Below are positions 1-8,916 of a stretch of 64,000 nt of DNA, one piece after another (the stretch's first letter is position 1; every line of letters begins with the position of its first letter). The stretch comes from Verrucomicrobiales bacterium (GTDB taxonomy: Bacteria > Verrucomicrobiota > Verrucomicrobiia > Methylacidiphilales > JAAUTS01). The notes beneath the pieces were generated by a model. That model saw nothing but the letters and a program-made list of their open reading frames with translations, made no database searches and was not told the DNA's origin. The stretch is taken from the NCBI GenBank assembly GCA_031256975.1, contig JAIRPN010000004.1, forward strand, positions 1 through 64,000, given 5' to 3'. The position numbers and the translations under genes were made by a program.

Positions 1-180
1 GAAGTATCCGCCCAACAAACTGAATGAAAATTTTTCATGGGAAGTCTCGGCGTTCAAGTCGCTCTTGAGGTGAGTGAGGACGTTGTTTTCCACATGAAAA
101 TAAAGTCCATAACCGACACCGATCAGCGTGACAATGATTACGGTTGCCAATCCTAACCCGAACAAGAGACCTTTTTTCAT
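1..180 (-). CDS. Partial exported or membrane-anchored protein, runs off left edge
   Basis: Reading the minus strand from the ATG at 180-178 gives 60 uninterrupted codons to the window edge. The N-terminus is MKKGLLFGLGLATVIIVTLI, a short positively charged start followed by a hydrophobic stretch, which is either a signal peptide or an N-terminal membrane anchor. A polar segment follows (HVENNVLTHLKSDLNAE). The visible part carries no recognisable domain. It is divergent from the gene starting at 270, so the 181-269 gap must hold start signals for both; the gap is AT-rich but I see no convincing promoter boxes. The function is unknown. Confidence 0.7.
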   Translation of the reverse strand, partial: MKKGLLFGLGLATVIIVTLIGVGYGLYFHVENNVLTHLKSDLNAETSHEKFSFSLLGGYF

Positions 181-269
181 TACGATATTGAGCAAACTTA
201 TAATAGATAAATATTTGTGTAAACGGAATTAATGCTTGAACCTGACATTTAAATTGCCAGCATGTGCTG

Positions 270-746
270 ATGCAGTCAGACCTACCCCCTGAACATGCGG
301 AACCCAAAGTGGCTTCGCCATTTGCCGATGCCGAGGTCGCGGTTCCGCAACATCGAAAAGGTTCGAAAACAATACTCCTGTGGGCAGGGGCGGTGGTGGT
401 GATTTTGGCTATCGGGGTGGTCGGAGGGATTTTTCTGACCCGTTACCTGAATGATCCTTACCGTACCTTGGAATCCTTTCCCGTGGCCAAGTTTTTGGAA
501 AACTACCAGTCGTTGGCCGGTTCCCGGTTCAAGGCCGAGTTGCGGGTCGAAGCAGACTTGATCTGGAAGGAAAATACCGGACGGCTGATGCTGTTTTCCA
601 CCAGCGATGACTCGCGGCCAATAGCGGTCATGGTGCCGGCGGTGGTGGCCAAGGATATTTATTTTACCAAAGGTCAAACCTACATGGCGGAATTGGAAGT
701 GAAAGAGGGAGGGTTGATTTATGCAAATTCCTGTCGCAAGAATTAA
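270..746 (+). CDS. Single-pass membrane protein of unknown function
   Basis: The product is about 158 aa with a polar N-terminal tail of about 35 residues, one hydrophobic segment (about 36-58, TILLWAGAVVVILAIGVVGG) and a C-terminal domain of about 100 residues outside the membrane that looks like a small beta-rich fold. The start is uncertain: ATG at 270 or an in-frame GTG at 264, neither with a clear Shine-Dalgarno sequence. The 3' end overlaps the next gene by 26 bp, which suggests co-transcription and coupled translation. I do not recognise the family. It may anchor or assist the large exported helical protein encoded next. Confidence 0.65.
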   Translation: MQSDLPPEHAEPKVASPFADAEVAVPQHRKGSKTILLWAGAVVVILAIGVVGGIFLTRYLNDPYRTLESFPVAKFLENYQSLAGSRFKAELRVEADLIWKENTGRLMLFSTSDDSRPIAVMVPAVVAKDIYFTKGQTYMAELEVKEGGLIYANSCRKN

Positions 747-2700
747 ATCGTTGCCGATGGTCGGTGCCTTGTTGATCGGCGCGACAGTGTCGTTGTTCGC
801 CCAAGATTCCCCCAAGCCGTCAGCAGACAGTAGCGATGCTCCCGCCGCCAACCCACCTTCGACCACGACAAGCACTCCTGCGCCGGATTCTTCGTCGAAT
901 TCGGCCTTGGATTATCTTTTTAACAGAAAACCCCAGGAAGGTACCGTGGCCAAGGATGCCATGAACGTCAACAAGGGGGTGCAGGCCAAGGCAATCGCCC
1001 GAGATGCCATTGGCGGCGGACGCATCGAGGACCCCAATATGCGGGCCCGGTTTGAGAAATATCTGGGCACGCCGGAAGTGACGCAAGAGGAACTCAAGGC
1101 ATACAACGATGAAGTTGGAGTGGTGTTGAAATTACTCAGGGAAAGGAAAACCACCGAGGCCTGGGGTGAATTGTTCAAGCTGGCGGACTACGAATCCATT
1201 GATGCCGGAATCAGTTGGGAACTGGCCAACCGGGTGCAATCCATCTGGAACGCGGACAAGACCAACAACCAGTTGGAAAGAAACAACGAAAAACTGCGCA
1301 AGCAAATCGACAATGCCAACCGCAACGCGGATTTCATGTCCGACGACCTGCGCAACAAGGAACTGGAATATCAACGCCGTGCCCAATTGAATGCCCAAGG
1401 GGGCAAATCCTCCAATAACACCATGGTTTCCGGCACTGGTGGCAATAGTGATGGAGGAGGATCAGCGCCGCCACCTTCGGTGGACACGGTCATGGGCAAA
1501 TTGCAATTGACCGAGGAATATCTGCATTCCTTGGAACTCAAGGCCAAGATCAAGATGAACGAACTCAAGGCGGAAAAATTGTTCGACAAGGCCAAGAACG
1601 ATTTTGCCGATTATATCAGCACGTTGTATGAGAGCGGACGCCAGCGCCATGTCCTGATTGCGGCGGATTTCTGGCGGAACATCTTCGACCAAGGGGAATA
1701 TCCGGTATCAATGGCCCAGCAGGTCAATGCCAGCCTGGAAATGTCCCGTGAGGTGCAAAACAGCATCAAGACTTTTGATTTTTATCTTGGAAAACACGAC
1801 ATTGCCACCGCCACCGACCGCCTGCAGGAGGCGTTCATGTTGAATGAATTGCATCCGGCGGTGCTGGGATTGTCCAGGGAGAAGAAGCAGCAAATTGAGG
1901 CATTTACCCGCCGCCTGTCCAAGATGCAGAACATGATCGAGGCGCGGGATTTCGCCAATCTGGAGACGGTGCTGGAGGAGATGAAAAAAATCGCGCCGGA
2001 CTTTGACACCACCAAGCCGATGGCAATTGTCGATGCGGTGAAGTTGGAAAGCCAGTTGCGCTTGGGCAAGGCCAAGATGGCGGCGCAGCAGGGCGATCTC
2101 AAGCAGGCGATGGAGGAATTCCAGGCGGCGGCGGAAGCCTGGCCCAAGAATCCCGACCTGAAGGATAAGGCTTTGACCTTCTTTAATAGTCAGGATTTGC
2201 AGACCCAATCGTTGACAGAATTTGACCGTTTGGTGGCGGATAACAATTATCGGGCAATCTTCGATAAACAACTGATGTTTGCCTCGGCCATGAAGGATGA
2301 CAAGAAACGGCAGGAACAACTCAAGGAGGCCTTGGAAAAGGTTAAGGTTGCCGAGATGGCGATTGAGAAGGCCAATTTGTTGCGTGCTAACGGTGACGTA
2401 TTCGGGGCTTGGGAAACGGTGGAATTGGCGGTCAAGGATTTGCCTTCTGATGTCAAATTGAATACCTTGCGCGGCGAACTGGCGGGCAGGGGTGCTGAAT
2501 TTGTCGCGGCGATCAACAAGGCCAAGGAAGCGGAGTTGCGCAAGGATTTGGGTTATAGCCTAACTTGGTATGCCATTGCCCAGCGTTATTATCCGGCCAG
2601 CCAAATGGCCAACCAAGCCATTCAACGCTTGGCCAAGGAAATTGCCTATCCTGAGTTAGCGCAAGCCACGTCTGCTGCTGATACCAAAAAATCCCAATAA
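721..2700 (+). CDS. Large exported helical (TPR/coiled-coil) protein
   Basis: The product is 659 aa. A signal peptide covers about residues 1-28 (hydrophobic run ending SLFAQ), followed by a Ser/Pro/Thr-rich linker to about 62 and then an almost wholly helical body. A coiled-coil-like stretch lies around 175-220 and a Gly/Ser-rich loop around 225-250. Several TPR-like helix pairs follow from about 330 to 640, for example around the segment RLGKAKMAAQQGDLKQAMEE. A strong Shine-Dalgarno sequence (gagggaggg, about 709) precedes the ATG at 721 and supports that start despite overlap with the preceding gene. The family is not recognised; a periplasmic scaffold or envelope role is an inference. Confidence 0.75.
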   Translation: MQIPVARIKSLPMVGALLIGATVSLFAQDSPKPSADSSDAPAANPPSTTTSTPAPDSSSNSALDYLFNRKPQEGTVAKDAMNVNKGVQAKAIARDAIGGGRIEDPNMRARFEKYLGTPEVTQEELKAYNDEVGVVLKLLRERKTTEAWGELFKLADYESIDAGISWELANRVQSIWNADKTNNQLERNNEKLRKQIDNANRNADFMSDDLRNKELEYQRRAQLNAQGGKSSNNTMVSGTGGNSDGGGSAPPPSVDTVMGKLQLTEEYLHSLELKAKIKMNELKAEKLFDKAKNDFADYISTLYESGRQRHVLIAADFWRNIFDQGEYPVSMAQQVNASLEMSREVQNSIKTFDFYLGKHDIATATDRLQEAFMLNELHPAVLGLSREKKQQIEAFTRRLSKMQNMIEARDFANLETVLEEMKKIAPDFDTTKPMAIVDAVKLESQLRLGKAKMAAQQGDLKQAMEEFQAAAEAWPKNPDLKDKALTFFNSQDLQTQSLTEFDRLVADNNYRAIFDKQLMFASAMKDDKKRQEQLKEALEKVKVAEMAIEKANLLRANGDVFGAWETVELAVKDLPSDVKLNTLRGELAGRGAEFVAAINKAKEAELRKDLGYSLTWYAIAQRYYPASQMANQAIQRLAKEIAYPELAQATSAADTKKSQ

Positions 2701-2745
2701 TCCTGACTATCATAAGTGATGGTTTGGTGTTAGCGCCAGTCAATT

Positions 2746-2890
2746 GCATAATAGTGAATCCTTGTTAGGGGTATAAGCCGATTTAATTCATAAGCGCAAT
2801 AATCTTCTAACTAATGATTAAACGGTTTAAAGAGTTGAGTTGGGTGGAATATTTAGTTAAGTACATTCCGTAATTGAGAAAGGATGATTT
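2746..2890 (+). promoter_or_regulatory. Conserved leader, copy 1
   Basis: This 145-bp non-coding segment sits directly before the small exported peptide gene and is about 90% identical to 11759-11903, which holds the same position in the second cassette. It contains a perfect palindrome, ttaaacggtttaa, at 2818-2830. A possible promoter is ttgtta followed 16 bp later by taattc or its equivalent. A purine-rich ribosome-binding stretch (gagaaaggatga) lies near the end. Conservation at this level outside coding sequence suggests a shared promoter, operator or structured leader RNA controlling both cassettes. Confidence 0.7.
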
Positions 2891-3046
2891 ATGTTAATGT
2901 TGTGCAAATTCAAACTAGGAGTGCTATTGGCAACGATGATATTTTTGTGGCCGGTTTCATCACATGCGGCAGTACAGGATTCTTCATTGGTAAAACAGCT
3001 TTGTGACAAAATCCCGCCTGATGACAAAGGCAATCATTTTGAATGA
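2891..3046 (+). CDS. Small exported peptide, cassette 1
   Basis: A 51-codon ORF starting MLMLCKFKLGVLLATMIFLW and ending DDKGNHFE. Residues 1-27 form a classical signal peptide (HAA cleavage region), leaving a mature peptide of about 24 residues with one Cys. It is preceded by gaaaggatga. A paralogue with the same layout (11904-12050; shared pattern LGVLL, then HAAVQ, then a Cys-Asp) follows the second copy of the leader, so the pair is under selection as a protein. It lies 17 bp upstream of the 510-aa YD-like gene. Its function is unknown; it could be a secreted signal, a lipid-free anchor or a translational leader. Confidence 0.65.
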   Translation: MLMLCKFKLGVLLATMIFLWPVSSHAAVQDSSLVKQLCDKIPPDDKGNHFE

Positions 3047-3063
3047 TCTTGCGATAATTCAGA

Positions 3064-4596
3064 ATGAAAAGGTGCGCTCAAATAATTGTTATATTGTTGG
3101 GAATTATCTCAACAATAAAGGCAGATATGAGTACACCGCTCACTTCATTGGGTAGTGCCAATGCTTATGGACAGGTACAGCTATGGATAAATGAAGACGA
3201 GGCTGATTATGGGGATGGATTATTGTTGCCAATTCGAATTACCTTTGAAAGCGGAAATGAATATCAGTCAAAGGTTCTGGGGCGTGGGTTTTGGTTCCCG
3301 TTAATGGAGGCAAGGGCGTATCCTTACAGTGAACGCTTGATGCAAGTTGAACTGTTATGCGGCAAAACCATTTTTCTAATCAAAGATTCCAAGAGCTCCG
3401 GCCAATATTATTCCGCCAACAAAAAAATGACGGGTGTGTTGGATGGCAACAAGTTTACCTTAAAACAGGAAGACGGATGGGAATTGCGATATAAGGATGG
3501 GAAAATCTGGCAGGCACAAACAGATAAGGGAAGAGTGTTGACTTGGTATTACCGAAATAATTTGGCAGTGGAAATCAAGGACGAGCGGAGCGGAAATAGC
3601 GCGGTTAAGATAGAGGTTGGGACCAGGGGCATCCCCGTTGGAGTGAGTGTAAACGGAAAAACGCATAGTTTCCAATTGGGGAAAAGGCCGCGGATCGAGT
3701 ATATCGAGAGCAAGAAAGTGATTGGCGCAATGGATGATACCCTCAGTGTTTGGTCTTATCCCGATGGAAGGAAGGATACTTACGAATTTGCAGTGACACA
3801 AGATTTACAGCCTACCCTTAAACGTACCGATAGAGATGGCACCAGTAAGACTTATCAATGGGATGCGAAAACGGGGTCCATTGTGAGTGACGGGGATTGG
3901 AAATACAAGATTGAGAACAACGGGCAGTTGCCGAAACTAAGGAGATATAACGACAAGGGTCAGGAAGAATTCAGGATTGTAGATAATCGCAATGGGGTTG
4001 TAAGTCAGCAAATGCTGGGGGTAGGGACGCAAATCACGGAATCATTCAGAACGCCGGGACCGCTATATGGGAGGTTAAGGAAAATCGATATTATAGATGC
4101 CGATGGAACGAGGAGGAATTTCTTTCAGGCGATGTATAACGAAAGAGGGGACTTATTGCGCACCATTACAGTGGACAAGAGGGGATACAGCACAACCTTT
4201 GATTATGATGGGCATGGAAAGATAACGGGTGAAAAAATCAGTTTTCCGACTGATTCCAAACTTCTTGCATCATTGACAGGCAGGGAGAAGGAATTGGTAG
4301 GTAGAGTGAAGGAAGCCGAGGGAGTGGACAAAAAGGAAGCACTCATGGATTTGGCGAGATTTTACCTCTTTGATTTGCTGAACGTACAAAAAGCAACCAC
4401 TGTGGTTTCGCAACTTGACCACCAAATCGGGTACGGACTCAGGGTGCAATTAATCGACCATAACATGGCGTTGTCTCCAACGCAAAAAGTGAAAGAATAC
4501 GAGACTCTTTTGGAAACCTATCCCGAACAAAGGGAAGACTTGGAATTTCTCATCAATATGAGGAAGGAAGAATCCAAGAGATGGGCGTCAAAATAA
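3064..4596 (+). CDS. Exported YD/RHS-like repeat protein, cassette 1
   Basis: The product is 510 aa with a signal peptide at about 1-20 (ending IKA). An N-terminal beta-rich region (about 21-150) begins MSTPLTSLGSANAYGQVQLW. YD/RHS-type strands follow from about 150 to 400, with motifs such as GRVLTWYYRN, DTYEFAVTQ, YQWDAKTG and FDYDGHGKITGE. The C-terminal 100 residues look helical and TPR-like. It has exactly the same length as, and is collinear with, the protein at 12072-13604 (roughly 60-65% identical by eye), and resembles the shorter protein at 10851-11651. RHS/YD proteins often form shells or carriers for C-terminal effectors. Here the ORF ends without a variable tail, and the variable part lies in the next, separate gene. 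The start is the ATG at 3064. Confidence 0.8.
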   Translation: MKRCAQIIVILLGIISTIKADMSTPLTSLGSANAYGQVQLWINEDEADYGDGLLLPIRITFESGNEYQSKVLGRGFWFPLMEARAYPYSERLMQVELLCGKTIFLIKDSKSSGQYYSANKKMTGVLDGNKFTLKQEDGWELRYKDGKIWQAQTDKGRVLTWYYRNNLAVEIKDERSGNSAVKIEVGTRGIPVGVSVNGKTHSFQLGKRPRIEYIESKKVIGAMDDTLSVWSYPDGRKDTYEFAVTQDLQPTLKRTDRDGTSKTYQWDAKTGSIVSDGDWKYKIENNGQLPKLRRYNDKGQEEFRIVDNRNGVVSQQMLGVGTQITESFRTPGPLYGRLRKIDIIDADGTRRNFFQAMYNERGDLLRTITVDKRGYSTTFDYDGHGKITGEKISFPTDSKLLASLTGREKELVGRVKEAEGVDKKEALMDLARFYLFDLLNVQKATTVVSQLDHQIGYGLRVQLIDHNMALSPTQKVKEYETLLETYPEQREDLEFLINMRKEESKRWASK

Positions 4597-4616
4597 AATC
4601 AAACGGGAAAAATAAA

Positions 4617-5609
4617 ATGAGCAAATACATAACTGTAATGTTGGCCGGATTTTTTGTTGTGCTGGGCGATAGCGGATATTCCGGAATTCTGGAGGTTACC
4701 ACCACTCCATCGTTGAGTGGTTCTGTTCCAGATCAATACTTGGCGATTAGCAAATACAAGGCAGGTGGCAATGGGGTGGTTTTTAATTGCACCGCGACTC
4801 CTGAAAAGGGTTCGGTAACCGCTTATCAGTGGAATTTCACCAACGGCTCTCCCGATACGTCATCGAAGCAGAATGCGGGAAAGGTGACTTTTTCGGGTTC
4901 TTCGGCATATGGAAACAGCAATAGCTGTACCATTGGCGTTACGCATGAAGACAGTGGTACCACATGCGCTTCGAAATCAACTCCGATTCTTACCGTAAAG
5001 ATTAATGTGGTAAAACCGGAATTGAATTTCCGTACCAGTGGTGGATTTTCTAACGACAATACAGCTTTGGCTAGTGCTCAGGCAAGCGTACAAGGAAATT
5101 TTACAATGGGGCAAATTAACTTTGTTACTCAAGCAGGAGACACTTATGCATCATGCCCTTATGAATACAAATATACCATTGCGGCGCCCAGCAATTCAGG
5201 AGCTTTATCAACGGACATGGCTATTTATGAAAGGGCCACATTTGTAGAGGATTATTATAAAGGTAATGAAAAGAAGTCTACGGCAAGCAATGGCCCTGTT
5301 TCTGGAATTTATAATCCGAATGGATATTACAGTTATGCTAATGCCAATTCAGCACCTGCAAACCCAACAATGTATGCGGTTGACTGGCCTAGATTTGAAA
5401 AAAATCTTCGTCAAAACGAGATGAAGTCCAACAAATATAATAAGTTTGTGGGGACAATCCGATTGACATCATATCCTCTTTTTCAAGATTCAACGGCACT
5501 GTATCTTGATTTTGTTGAATCAGAAAAGAAATCCCATGATTTTGTGATAACCTGCGTTTCTGGAAATGATGACGGGAGTGGCCCTTATACGTGGAGTTGT
5601 TCTTATTAA
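4617..5609 (+). CDS. Exported PKD-like protein with variable C-terminus, module 1
   Basis: The product is about 330 aa. The ATG at 4617 is preferred over one at 4581 because it opens directly into a signal peptide (MSKYITVMLAGFFVVLG) and lies just after the YD gene's stop codon. Residues about 20-140 resemble a PKD/Ig-like domain with the pattern AYQWNFTNG ... THEDSGTTC, the same layout as the N-terminal domain of the proteins at 13591 and 15762 but strongly diverged. The remainder (about 140-330) is unrelated to their C-terminal regions and matches no domain I know. Conserved N-terminus plus private C-terminus fits a modular secreted effector or surface protein. Confidence 0.75.
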   Translation: MSKYITVMLAGFFVVLGDSGYSGILEVTTTPSLSGSVPDQYLAISKYKAGGNGVVFNCTATPEKGSVTAYQWNFTNGSPDTSSKQNAGKVTFSGSSAYGNSNSCTIGVTHEDSGTTCASKSTPILTVKINVVKPELNFRTSGGFSNDNTALASAQASVQGNFTMGQINFVTQAGDTYASCPYEYKYTIAAPSNSGALSTDMAIYERATFVEDYYKGNEKKSTASNGPVSGIYNPNGYYSYANANSAPANPTMYAVDWPRFEKNLRQNEMKSNKYNKFVGTIRLTSYPLFQDSTALYLDFVESEKKSHDFVITCVSGNDDGSGPYTWSCSY

Positions 5610-5611
5610 GT

Positions 5612-6238
5612 ATGAATAGATGGATCATAAAATTATTATTGCTGGTGATTTTAAGCCGGTTCGAAACAGTTGGCTTGCCGGATACTATTGATGATGCCGT
5701 TAATTATCTCAAGAGTAGCGCCCCAATGCTCCACCCGCGAATTCAATTAGGACTGACGGACGAGTCCAAGAGACAAGCGGCAAGGAGCCTGTTTAACAAA
5801 CAAGTGGAGGCGTTGACTTTATTGAAGCAATCGAAAAATACGTCTTTGATTCCGTTATTAATACCATTCTTGGATTATTGCGTATCTCCAGTACCTCTCA
5901 ATGGAGGTCAGGCTGGGCCAAGTAGTTTTACTTTTACTTTGGAAGAATTATGCGATGCATTGCCCGCATTGGCGGCGATCGTTAATAAACCCGGTGCAAA
6001 TGAAGCATTGGCGGAGTATGCCAAAAACACCAAGAATCCCTTGGATTATCGCATGGCATCTTTTCACGTGTTAAGGTATTTGGATCGGAAAAGGTTTGAT
6101 GAGGTTGCGGGTGTCTTGAATAAAGAATTTGCCAATAAAAAGCAATTTTTGAGAAATTACTTGAAATCGATTTGGAAGGAGGGCCGTCCCTTCAGAGGCA
6201 TTTACCCAATTGAGTCAATTCTTGAGAGTGAGAATTGA
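5612..6238 (+). CDS. Exported helical protein following module 1
   Basis: The product is about 208 aa, starting at the ATG at 5612 two bases after the previous stop; a longer frame from 5591 would overlap. A signal peptide at about 1-20 (MNRWIIKLLLLVILSR) is followed by a mostly alpha-helical body with HEAT-like character (NTSLIPLLIPFLDY; LAEYAKNTKNPLDYRMASFH). It occupies the same position behind a PKD-like gene as the proteins at 14731 and 17230 but is not clearly homologous to them. If the cassette is a polymorphic effector locus, this would be the cognate protective protein; that is inference from position only. Confidence 0.7.
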   Translation: MNRWIIKLLLLVILSRFETVGLPDTIDDAVNYLKSSAPMLHPRIQLGLTDESKRQAARSLFNKQVEALTLLKQSKNTSLIPLLIPFLDYCVSPVPLNGGQAGPSSFTFTLEELCDALPALAAIVNKPGANEALAEYAKNTKNPLDYRMASFHVLRYLDRKRFDEVAGVLNKEFANKKQFLRNYLKSIWKEGRPFRGIYPIESILESEN

Positions 6239-6370
6239 TTTTTTCATAACCTGTATGCTTGGGAATAATACATCCTTTTATTGATTTGAGCAACAGCCTC
6301 AATAATTTAAGTTATCTGTTGTTCTTTCCTGTTATTTGCGAATTGTCAGTTCAAGAAATACATAAAATAC

Positions 6371-8041
6371 GTGCAGAATAATAACGCCATCCATGTCTCT
6401 AATCTTGCAGTCAGCGTTAACCAAGGCAGAAAAACCTTGCTATCCGGCATTAACTTCAGTGTTTCCTCGGGACAATTCATCGCGGTTATTGGCGCATCGG
6501 GCTGTGGGAAAAGCACGCTGATCAAGACCTTGGCCGGACTGATGTTGCCGAGTCACGGACGCGTGTTGTTTGCCGGGCATCCGGTAGCAGAGATCAAGGA
6601 ACAATTTCCCCTGGCGGTTGGTTATCTGCCGCAGTTTGGCGCGTTCCATGCGGATTTGACGGTGGAGGAAAATCTGCTCAATGCCGTCAGCTTGCGGTTG
6701 CCGCGCAGCGTTTCCGCCGGGGTTAAACAACAATGGATGCGGCATATTATCGAACTGGCACGGCTGGAATCCTTTTTGCACCAATCGTACAAGACCTTGT
6801 CCGGCGGCCAGATGCGACGCATGGCACTGGCGGAAGAGTTGATCGGTGATCCGGCCTTTTTGTTGCTGGACGAACTGACCAGCGGGCTGGACGAATTTTC
6901 CGACCGGGAAATGATGCAGTGGCTGCGGGACTTGGCGCATGAACACGGCAAGACCATCGTGCTGGTGACGCATGCGACCTATCACCTGGACTGTTGCGAT
7001 TCGGTATTGTTTTTGCACAACGGCAGGCAGGCGCATTATGCGCCCTATGCGGAATTGCTGGCCAGCCATTCGGTAAGTTCCATCAGCGACCTGTTTGAAA
7101 TCTACCAGACAGGGGATGTGTCCTTTCCGCCGGTTGAGGAGGTGCCGGAAACGGCGGTGACAACCCAGGGGCTCAAGACCGCCCAGCCTCCCAACGGTTT
7201 TTTGCAATTTGCCACCTTGCTGAAACGGCAGGCACAGCTTTTCTTCCGTGACCGGACACAAATCGGGTTGCATCTTGCCCTGATCCTGACCTTTCCGGCC
7301 TTGGTGGCAGTGTTCGCTTACAAGGGATTGCCGCAGGTCCGGCAACTGACCCTGGCAGTGGAAAGCAACATTGTCAAAACACTGGCCGAGCAATTGATGT
7401 TCCTGAAGGAATCCTTTCACGCCTCGTCATTAGTGTCGGGTCTGGCAATGTTCCAGGTGATTTTGCTGACCTTGATGGGAGCCAATAACGGGGCGCGGGA
7501 AATTGCCAAGGAAGGGGATTTGGCGGCGAAGGAACTGCGCGCGGGATTGTCGCCATTGGCGTATGTGGGAACCAAATTCCTGCAACTGGCGTTTTTGTGC
7601 GCGGTGCAGGCGTTTTGGATGGCGTGGTTTGTGAAAGCCATCTGCGGGTTTCCGGGGGCGCTAACGGCGCAATTTGCCATTTTGTTTGCCACCACGCTGG
7701 CGATGAGTGCCACCTGTCTGGCGATATCCTCCTCGTCCTCGACGCCGGAACGGGCTTCGCTCTTGGCGATTTATCTGGTCGGTTTTCAATTGCCCCTGTC
7801 AGGCGCGGCTTTGCCGCTGCCGGACTGGCTGTCATTGGCCTGCCGTCCGTTTATCGCCGCTTACTGGGGTTGGAGCGGTTATTTGAAGACTTTGGAATCC
7901 ACGCGGCACTATGACATTGTACGCCAGGCCACGGCGACTTATATCGCTCCCTACGGATCTTGTCTAATGGTACTGGCCTTGCATGTGTTGGTGGCGCTGT
8001 TTTTGGCTTGGTACTTTGTCGGTAAAAGAAGAACGGCATGA
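6371..8041 (+). CDS. ABCG-like transporter, fused ATPase and permease
   Basis: The product is 556 aa. The N-terminal ABC domain has a Walker A (GASGCGKST, about 41-49), the signature LSGGQMRRM (about 143-151), a Walker B (FLLLDE, about 163-168) and a switch-loop His (VTHATYH). The C-terminal half (about 285-556) has roughly six hydrophobic segments of the ABC-2 type, so the order is ATPase then permease, as in half-transporters of the ABCG/White type. It probably acts as a homodimer at the inner membrane and may export a lipid, glycan or hydrophobic product. The start is GTG at 6371. The end overlaps the hydrolase gene by 4 bp, which suggests an operon with the hydrolase and the O-antigen ligase-like gene. 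Confidence 0.9.
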   Translation: MQNNNAIHVSNLAVSVNQGRKTLLSGINFSVSSGQFIAVIGASGCGKSTLIKTLAGLMLPSHGRVLFAGHPVAEIKEQFPLAVGYLPQFGAFHADLTVEENLLNAVSLRLPRSVSAGVKQQWMRHIIELARLESFLHQSYKTLSGGQMRRMALAEELIGDPAFLLLDELTSGLDEFSDREMMQWLRDLAHEHGKTIVLVTHATYHLDCCDSVLFLHNGRQAHYAPYAELLASHSVSSISDLFEIYQTGDVSFPPVEEVPETAVTTQGLKTAQPPNGFLQFATLLKRQAQLFFRDRTQIGLHLALILTFPALVAVFAYKGLPQVRQLTLAVESNIVKTLAEQLMFLKESFHASSLVSGLAMFQVILLTLMGANNGAREIAKEGDLAAKELRAGLSPLAYVGTKFLQLAFLCAVQAFWMAWFVKAICGFPGALTAQFAILFATTLAMSATCLAISSSSSTPERASLLAIYLVGFQLPLSGAALPLPDWLSLACRPFIAAYWGWSGYLKTLESTRHYDIVRQATATYIAPYGSCLMVLALHVLVALFLAWYFVGKRRTA

Positions 8042-8916
8042 AGATTGCCATTGGAATGTTTTTGCTGATGTTGCTGTCCGCGACCGGGTGGTCAGCGGAT
8101 TATTTGGAAGGTGACATACAAAAGCTCATCCTGACCCCAGCCAAGGACATGGAACGGGCCGAACTTTATTCTTTCCAAGGGACCAAGCAGCTAAAGGCGA
8201 TCTTGATTTTGTCGCCCGGTTACAATCAAAGCGGGGAGAATCTGGTGCGGGATGCCAAGTGGCAGCAATTTGCCCGACAGAACGGCTTGGGTTTGCTGGG
8301 CCTATCCTTTGCCTCGGAGCCGGAATTGTTCAAACAAGAACGCGGTTATTATTATGCGTCGCAGGGATCGGGGGAGGTTTTGTTGTCCGGAATTAATAAG
8401 ATACATGGCGATGAATTGCCGTTGTTATTATACGGTTTTTCAGGCGGAGCGCAGTTTACCAGTCGTTTTGTCGAATGGAAACCGGGGCGAGTACTGGCGT
8501 GGTGTGCCTATTCCGCCGCCTGGTGGGACGAACCCAAATCCGCAGAGTCCATGCCGCCGGGAATCGTGGCCTGCGGTGCGAGGGATGAGCGTTTGGGCGC
8601 TTCGTTACTTTATTTCAAACAAGGCCGCGCAGCCGGAAAACCATGGTTGTGGGTAGAGGTTGCCGATACCGGTCACCGGATGAATGCCGGGCTGGATGAA
8701 TTCGTCCGCCAGTATTTCGCGGCCTTTCTCAAGAACCAGCAATCTCCCAATCCGCGCCGGGAGGGAGTTTGGCTGGACATCGACCGCTTGGAAATGATTC
8801 CCAAGGACAGTGAACATCCGGCGTTAACCGGATGGCTGCCGGACCGGAAATTATTCAGGCAATGGCAGGACTTGAACAGGAATGACAATGAGTCAAAACA
8901 GGAAATAAACCAATGA
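8038..8916 (+). CDS. Secreted alpha/beta hydrolase
   Basis: The product is 292 aa with a signal peptide ending near residue 20 (ATGWSA). The core has an alpha/beta-hydrolase layout: LILSPGYNQSG after the first strand, a nucleophile elbow YGFSGG with Ser135, and a late His213 in DTGHRM. A candidate acid lies in CGARDE (about 180-185). Family knowledge suggests an esterase or depolymerase-like enzyme acting in the periplasm. The gene overlaps the transporter gene by 4 bp and the O-antigen ligase-like gene by 4 bp, a tight three-gene unit. A second secreted hydrolase with a GFSGS elbow lies at 20647-22173. Confidence 0.8.
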   Translation: MKIAIGMFLLMLLSATGWSADYLEGDIQKLILTPAKDMERAELYSFQGTKQLKAILILSPGYNQSGENLVRDAKWQQFARQNGLGLLGLSFASEPELFKQERGYYYASQGSGEVLLSGINKIHGDELPLLLYGFSGGAQFTSRFVEWKPGRVLAWCAYSAAWWDEPKSAESMPPGIVACGARDERLGASLLYFKQGRAAGKPWLWVEVADTGHRMNAGLDEFVRQYFAAFLKNQQSPNPRREGVWLDIDRLEMIPKDSEHPALTGWLPDRKLFRQWQDLNRNDNESKQEINQ

